Below, piece after piece: positions 5,378-8,503 of a stretch of 8,503 nucleotides of DNA. Under the pieces are notes generated by a model. The model saw only the letters and a program-made list of their open reading frames with translations, had not been told where the DNA came from and did not search any database. The translations under genes and the position numbers were made by a program. The stretch covers positions 1-8,503 of the forward strand of contig VBCJ01000366.1 of assembly GCA_005884335.1 (NCBI GenBank). The letters are read 5' to 3'. How positions within the stretch are numbered: position 1 is the stretch's first letter; each line of letters opens with the position of its first letter. Source of the DNA: Betaproteobacteria bacterium (GTDB lineage: Bacteria > Pseudomonadota > Gammaproteobacteria > Burkholderiales > SG8-39).

Positions 5378-7582
5378 ATGACCGAAAAAACGATACGCCG
5401 CGAAGACGCGCGCCTCCTCACCGGACAAGGCCGCTACACCGCCGACTGGAATCTTCCCGGACAGCTTCACGCTTTTTTCCTGCGCTCCGACCGCGCGCAT
5501 GCCGACATCGTTTCGATCGATGCGAAGGCCGCACTGGCGCGGCCGGGCGTGCACGCCGTTCTCTCCGGCGCCGACTACGCGGCTTCCGGATGGAAATCGC
5601 TCCCCGGCGGGGTGAGTTATGAAGGCGTGGGAGGCCAGAAGCAGAAAAAACCCTTCTGGCCCGCGCTCGCGCAGAAGAAGGTGCATTACGTCGGCCAGCC
5701 CGTGGCCCTCGTGGTCGCAGAAAGCGCGGCGCTCGCCCAGGACGCTGCCGAGGAAATCGCGGTCGAGCATCGCGATCTGCCCGCCGCGATCGGTTTCGAG
5801 GGGGCGACGCGCCCGGGCGCGCCGCAGCTGCACGAGGACATTTCCGGCAACCTCGCCTTCGAATACGAGACGGGCGACCCCGACGCGGTGCAGGCGGCGT
5901 TCGCCGGGGCGGCGCTGAAAACGCGGCTCACGGTGCGGAGCCAGCGTCTCGTCGGCAATCCGATCGAGCCGCGCGCCTTCCTCGCGAGCTTCGATGCGGG
6001 CAGCGGCGTCTTCACCGTTTATTCGCCGAGCCAGGGATTGAACGGCATGCGCGGATTTCTCGCCGCGGCGACCGGCCTCCCCGGAGAGAAGATCCGCGTC
6101 ATCACCGAGCTGGTGGGCGGCAGCTTCGGCATCCGCAGCTTCTCCTATGCCGAGCACGTCGCGGTGATGCTCGCTGCGCAAAAGCTCGGCCGCCCGGTGA
6201 AATGGGTGGCAACGCGCTCTGAGATCTTCCTTTCCGACAACCACGGGCGCGGGCTCACGCTCGCCGGAGAGCTCGCGCTGGCCCGCGACGGCAGGTTCCT
6301 CGCGCTGCGCTTCGAAGACGGCGCCGATCTCGGCGCCTTCTCCACGCCTTTCGGCCCGCAGATCGGCTCGCGCAACATCACCATCACCATGGGCGGCGTA
6401 TACCGGATCCCGGCGATGCACGCGCGCACGCGTTGTGCCTATTCGAACGCCGTTCCGGTCTCGGCCTACCGCGGCGCGGGTCGGCCCGACATCGCCTGCG
6501 TGATCGAGCGTCTGGTCGATCGCGCGGCGGCCGAGCACGGATTCGATCCGATCGCGCTGCGGCGGAAGAACTTCATTCCGCCGGAGGCGATGCCCTACAA
6601 GACGGCGAACGGCACGACCTACGACTGCGGCGAGTTCGAGAAAGTGATGGACAAGGCATGCGCCGCGGGGGTCGCGCCCAAGGACCAGGCGTACGCGCGC
6701 TTCGACGCGTCGGGCATCCTGCACGTGAGCTGCGTGTCGCAGTCCACCGGCCAGGGCCACGAGACCGCGTTCGTGCGGATTCTTTCCGAAGGCCTGGGCC
6801 TCATTGACGAAAATGCAGGCGAGCGCATCCGCATCCACGAGGGCAACCTCGACCTGGTTGTCGTGGGCAACGGCACCGGCGGCTCGCGCTCGCTCTACGG
6901 CGCGGGCAGCGCGGTCAAGCTCCTGGTCGACAAGCTGATCGAAACGGCGAAGCCGCTCGCCGCGGCGGCACTGGGCTCAGACGCCGTCGAATACAGGGAC
7001 GGGAAATTCGAGGCCGGGAGCAAGTCGATCAGCTTTTTTGATCTTGCTCAAAAGCTCGCGGGCCAATCGCCCCACCCCATGGACTGTGTCGCCGAAGGCA
7101 GCTTCGGCACCACGTTCCCGAACGGCTGCCACATCGCCGAGGTGGAGATCGATCCCGAGACCGGCGTCGTCGACGTGGTCAACTACGCCACCGTGGACGA
7201 CATCGGCAACGTGGTGGATCACACCAGCGTCGAGGGCCAGGTGCACGGCGGCGTGCTGCAGGGCGTGGGGCAGGTGCTCGGCGAGCACGCGATCTACGAC
7301 CCCGACACCGGGCAACTGCTCTCGGGCAGCTTCATGGACTACCCCATGCCGCGGGCAGACTGGATGCCCGCCATCCGCTGCGACGAGCACGCCGTGCCCA
7401 CCAAAGCGAACGCGCTCGGCGCGAAGGGCGTGGGCGAATCGGGAACCTCGGGAGCGCTTGGCGCGACCATGAACGCGATCCTGAATGCCGTGCGGTCCGA
7501 GCGCATCACCGATCTCGATATGCCGGTGACGCCGGACCGCCTCTGGCGCGCACTTCGAAAGGCACGCGATAAATCAGCCTAA
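5378..7582 (+). CDS. Xanthine dehydrogenase family molybdopterin-binding subunit
   Basis: A 734-residue large subunit of the molybdenum hydroxylase family, which hydroxylates heterocycles, aldehydes or related carbon centres using water. It begins with the family's RREDARLLTGQGRYTAD, then VGQPVALVVAES (about 105-116), GGSFG (247-251), YRGAGRP (364-370), QSTGQGHE (455-462) and the GVGESGTSGA loop (684-693), whose Glu687 matches the catalytic base. The CO-dehydrogenase signature AYRCSFR is absent, so it is not a CO dehydrogenase. Between VMDKACAA and GVAPKDQAYARF (residues 424-441, near 6655-6690) the block that normally reads roughly A-D-W-x-G-F...R-G-x-G-x-A-x-Y-x-E seems missing, about 35 codons in frame; the length is correspondingly below the 760-790 I expect. 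No FAD or 2Fe-2S subunit gene adjoins it on either side, so partners must be encoded elsewhere. No clear ribosome site precedes the ATG. Confidence 0.88.
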   Translation: MTEKTIRREDARLLTGQGRYTADWNLPGQLHAFFLRSDRAHADIVSIDAKAALARPGVHAVLSGADYAASGWKSLPGGVSYEGVGGQKQKKPFWPALAQKKVHYVGQPVALVVAESAALAQDAAEEIAVEHRDLPAAIGFEGATRPGAPQLHEDISGNLAFEYETGDPDAVQAAFAGAALKTRLTVRSQRLVGNPIEPRAFLASFDAGSGVFTVYSPSQGLNGMRGFLAAATGLPGEKIRVITELVGGSFGIRSFSYAEHVAVMLAAQKLGRPVKWVATRSEIFLSDNHGRGLTLAGELALARDGRFLALRFEDGADLGAFSTPFGPQIGSRNITITMGGVYRIPAMHARTRCAYSNAVPVSAYRGAGRPDIACVIERLVDRAAAEHGFDPIALRRKNFIPPEAMPYKTANGTTYDCGEFEKVMDKACAAGVAPKDQAYARFDASGILHVSCVSQSTGQGHETAFVRILSEGLGLIDENAGERIRIHEGNLDLVVVGNGTGGSRSLYGAGSAVKLLVDKLIETAKPLAAAALGSDAVEYRDGKFEAGSKSISFFDLAQKLAGQSPHPMDCVAEGSFGTTFPNGCHIAEVEIDPETGVVDVVNYATVDDIGNVVDHTSVEGQVHGGVLQGVGQVLGEHAIYDPDTGQLLSGSFMDYPMPRADWMPAIRCDEHAVPTKANALGAKGVGESGTSGALGATMNAILNAVRSERITDLDMPVTPDRLWRALRKARDKSA

Positions 7583-7602
7583 TCGCAGCATGGTCTCTTC
7601 AT

Positions 7603-8433
7603 CTAGAGATTGACCTCGCCGTGAATTACGCTCACTACATCTCCGCCAACCCAAACCTCTTCGCCGTCCTTGCGCAAATGAACGCGGCCCGCGCGCTGGA
7701 GCGCTGTGCCCTGAGCCGCGATATAGCGGGACTTGGCGAGTCCCGCGCCGAAGAGCCACTGCGCAAGGCTGGCGTTGAGGCTGCCGGTGACCGGATCTTC
7801 GTATCCGCCGCCGCCGATGAATGCCCGCACCTCGAAGGCCGCGTCGTGGCCGGCGTCATGCGGACCCACCACGCCGAGCTTGAGCGGATCGAGGGAAACC
7901 CAGTCGGGCTTGAGCGAAAGCACCTGACGCGCGGAACGGAGCATTACCGCACACCAGCCCGGGCCATTGTCTACCCACTGGTGCTGAACGATATCCGATG
8001 GCGGCAGAGCCAGCGCCTTGGCGATCTTCGCCAGCACATCGGGCTCGAGCGCTCCGGTACGACGCAAAGGCGGGGCCGCGAACTCCAGGCGCGGGCCGTC
8101 GCAGCGCACGCGGACGAGGCCCACACCGCACTGCTGGATCGCGAGACCCGGCTTGCGTGGCTTTCCGCCCGCGGCGAGCCAAGCGTGGCATGAGCCGAGC
8201 GTCGGATGCCCGGCGAACGGCAGCTCTTGGATGGGCGTGAAGATGCGCACGCAGTAGTCCGCGCCAGGATCAGTCGGGGGCAGGAGAAACGTCGTCTCAG
8301 ATAAGTTGGTCCAGCGTGCGAGCGCGGCCATCTGCGCTTCGCTCAGTCCCTCGGCGGTATGCACCACTGCGAGCGGATTCCCGCCGAGCGGATCTACCGA
8401 GAAGACATTGACCTGCGTGAACGGCTTAGGCAT
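7603..8433 (-). CDS. PhzF family isomerase/epimerase-like protein
   Basis: A complete PhzF-family protein (276 residues), a fold shared with diaminopimelate epimerase. Both halves are recognisable: the opening KPFTQVNVFSVDPLGGNPLAV, the LSETTF loop with the catalytic-type Glu46, LPFAGHPTLGS at 71-81, and the second-half EDPVTGS at 212-218. PhzF itself isomerises a dihydroxyanthranilate in phenazine synthesis, but most relatives have unknown substrates, and no phenazine genes are present here, so no specific role is assigned. The ATG at 8433 is preferred because AGGTG (minus strand, 8444-8440) lies six bases before it; a GTG at 8442 in frame would add three residues but overlaps that site. The gene converges on the molybdopterin subunit with a 20-base gap and no obvious terminator. 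Its upstream flank is the attC-like repeat described separately. Nothing seems missing or broken. Confidence 0.9.
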   Translation of the reverse strand: MPKPFTQVNVFSVDPLGGNPLAVVHTAEGLSEAQMAALARWTNLSETTFLLPPTDPGADYCVRIFTPIQELPFAGHPTLGSCHAWLAAGGKPRKPGLAIQQCGVGLVRVRCDGPRLEFAAPPLRRTGALEPDVLAKIAKALALPPSDIVQHQWVDNGPGWCAVMLRSARQVLSLKPDWVSLDPLKLGVVGPHDAGHDAAFEVRAFIGGGGYEDPVTGSLNASLAQWLFGAGLAKSRYIAAQGTALQRAGRVHLRKDGEEVWVGGDVVSVIHGEVNL

Positions 8434-8440
8434 GTGCGGC

Positions 8441-8503
8441 ACCTAACGTCGGCTTCAGGCGCGCGCCGCTTGCGGCGCGCCGATCTGCAATCCGCTGTTC
8501 GGT
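8441..8503 (-). repeat. attC-like imperfect inverted repeat (candidate integron recombination site)
   Basis: Read on the minus strand, the 63 bases start with ACCGAAC (8503-8497) and end with GTTAGGT (8447-8441). These correspond to the R'' (RYYYAAC, one mismatch) and R' (GTTRRRY, exact) boxes of integron attC sites and pair with each other at six of seven positions. Inside, 8450-8458 pairs with 8485-8494 at eight of nine positions, with one extra base (8488) on the R''-side arm, as attC sites have extrahelical bases there. The centre is a perfect 9-base hairpin, GCGCGCCGC (8461-8469) and GCGGCGCGC (8472-8480), with a two-base loop. The length is near the short end of known attC sites. The spacer between R and L boxes is shorter than usual. 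The R'' box ends exactly at the window edge, so what lies beyond is unseen. A chance GC-rich repeat cannot be excluded. Confidence 0.45.

Noticed and set aside
5300..6838. A 512-codon minus-strand open frame opposite the molybdopterin subunit
   Set aside because: It is antisense to a gene with clear family motifs, its composition is Arg/Ala/Gly-rich with no recognisable domain, and long antisense frames are expected at this GC content.
8461..8480. The perfect hairpin read as a rho-independent terminator
   Set aside because: There is no T-tract on either side, the loop is only two bases, and the hairpin sits inside a longer paired structure.

Overview
This is a GC-rich window with dense genes and long antisense shadow ORFs. 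A truncated Bug/TctC-like solute-binding protein, a YcgR-like PilZ protein, a molybdenum hydroxylase and a PhzF-family protein together suggest a free-living proteobacterium, probably a betaproteobacterium of the Burkholderiales type. That assignment rests on gene content and remembered family resemblance only.

Layout. On the minus strand at the left edge lies the start of a TctC-like periplasmic binding protein (1-96), directly downstream of a CPA1-type Na+/H+ antiporter (112-1561). The antiporter is split between two frames and seems to lack an internal segment. A divergent intergenic region (1562-1733) leads into a plus-strand run: a membrane-anchored helical protein of unknown role (1734-2423), an intact SDR oxidoreductase (2446-3204), a Tat-signal amidohydrolase split between two frames (3218-4563), and a PilZ c-di-GMP effector (4586-5293). 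After an 84-base gap comes a xanthine-dehydrogenase-family molybdopterin subunit (5378-7582) with no small or medium subunit beside it. A convergent PhzF-like gene (7603-8433, minus) follows. Just upstream of that gene, at the right edge, is a 63-base imperfect inverted repeat that resembles an integron attC site.

How the genes may work together. The SDR and amidohydrolase are 13 bases apart and probably formed a small catabolic unit. The orphan molybdenum hydroxylase may act in similar heterocycle or aromatic metabolism, but nothing here names a substrate.

Two things stand out. First, three separate genes (antiporter, amidohydrolase, molybdopterin subunit) each appear to lack one internal block of roughly 30-45 codons, while the SDR, PilZ and PhzF genes look full length. 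This is either gene decay or an assembly or consensus artefact. Second, the attC-like repeat has its GTTAGGT box 7 bases before the PhzF-like start codon, the arrangement expected of a gene-cassette boundary. No RNA genes, CRISPR arrays or insertion sequences were seen.
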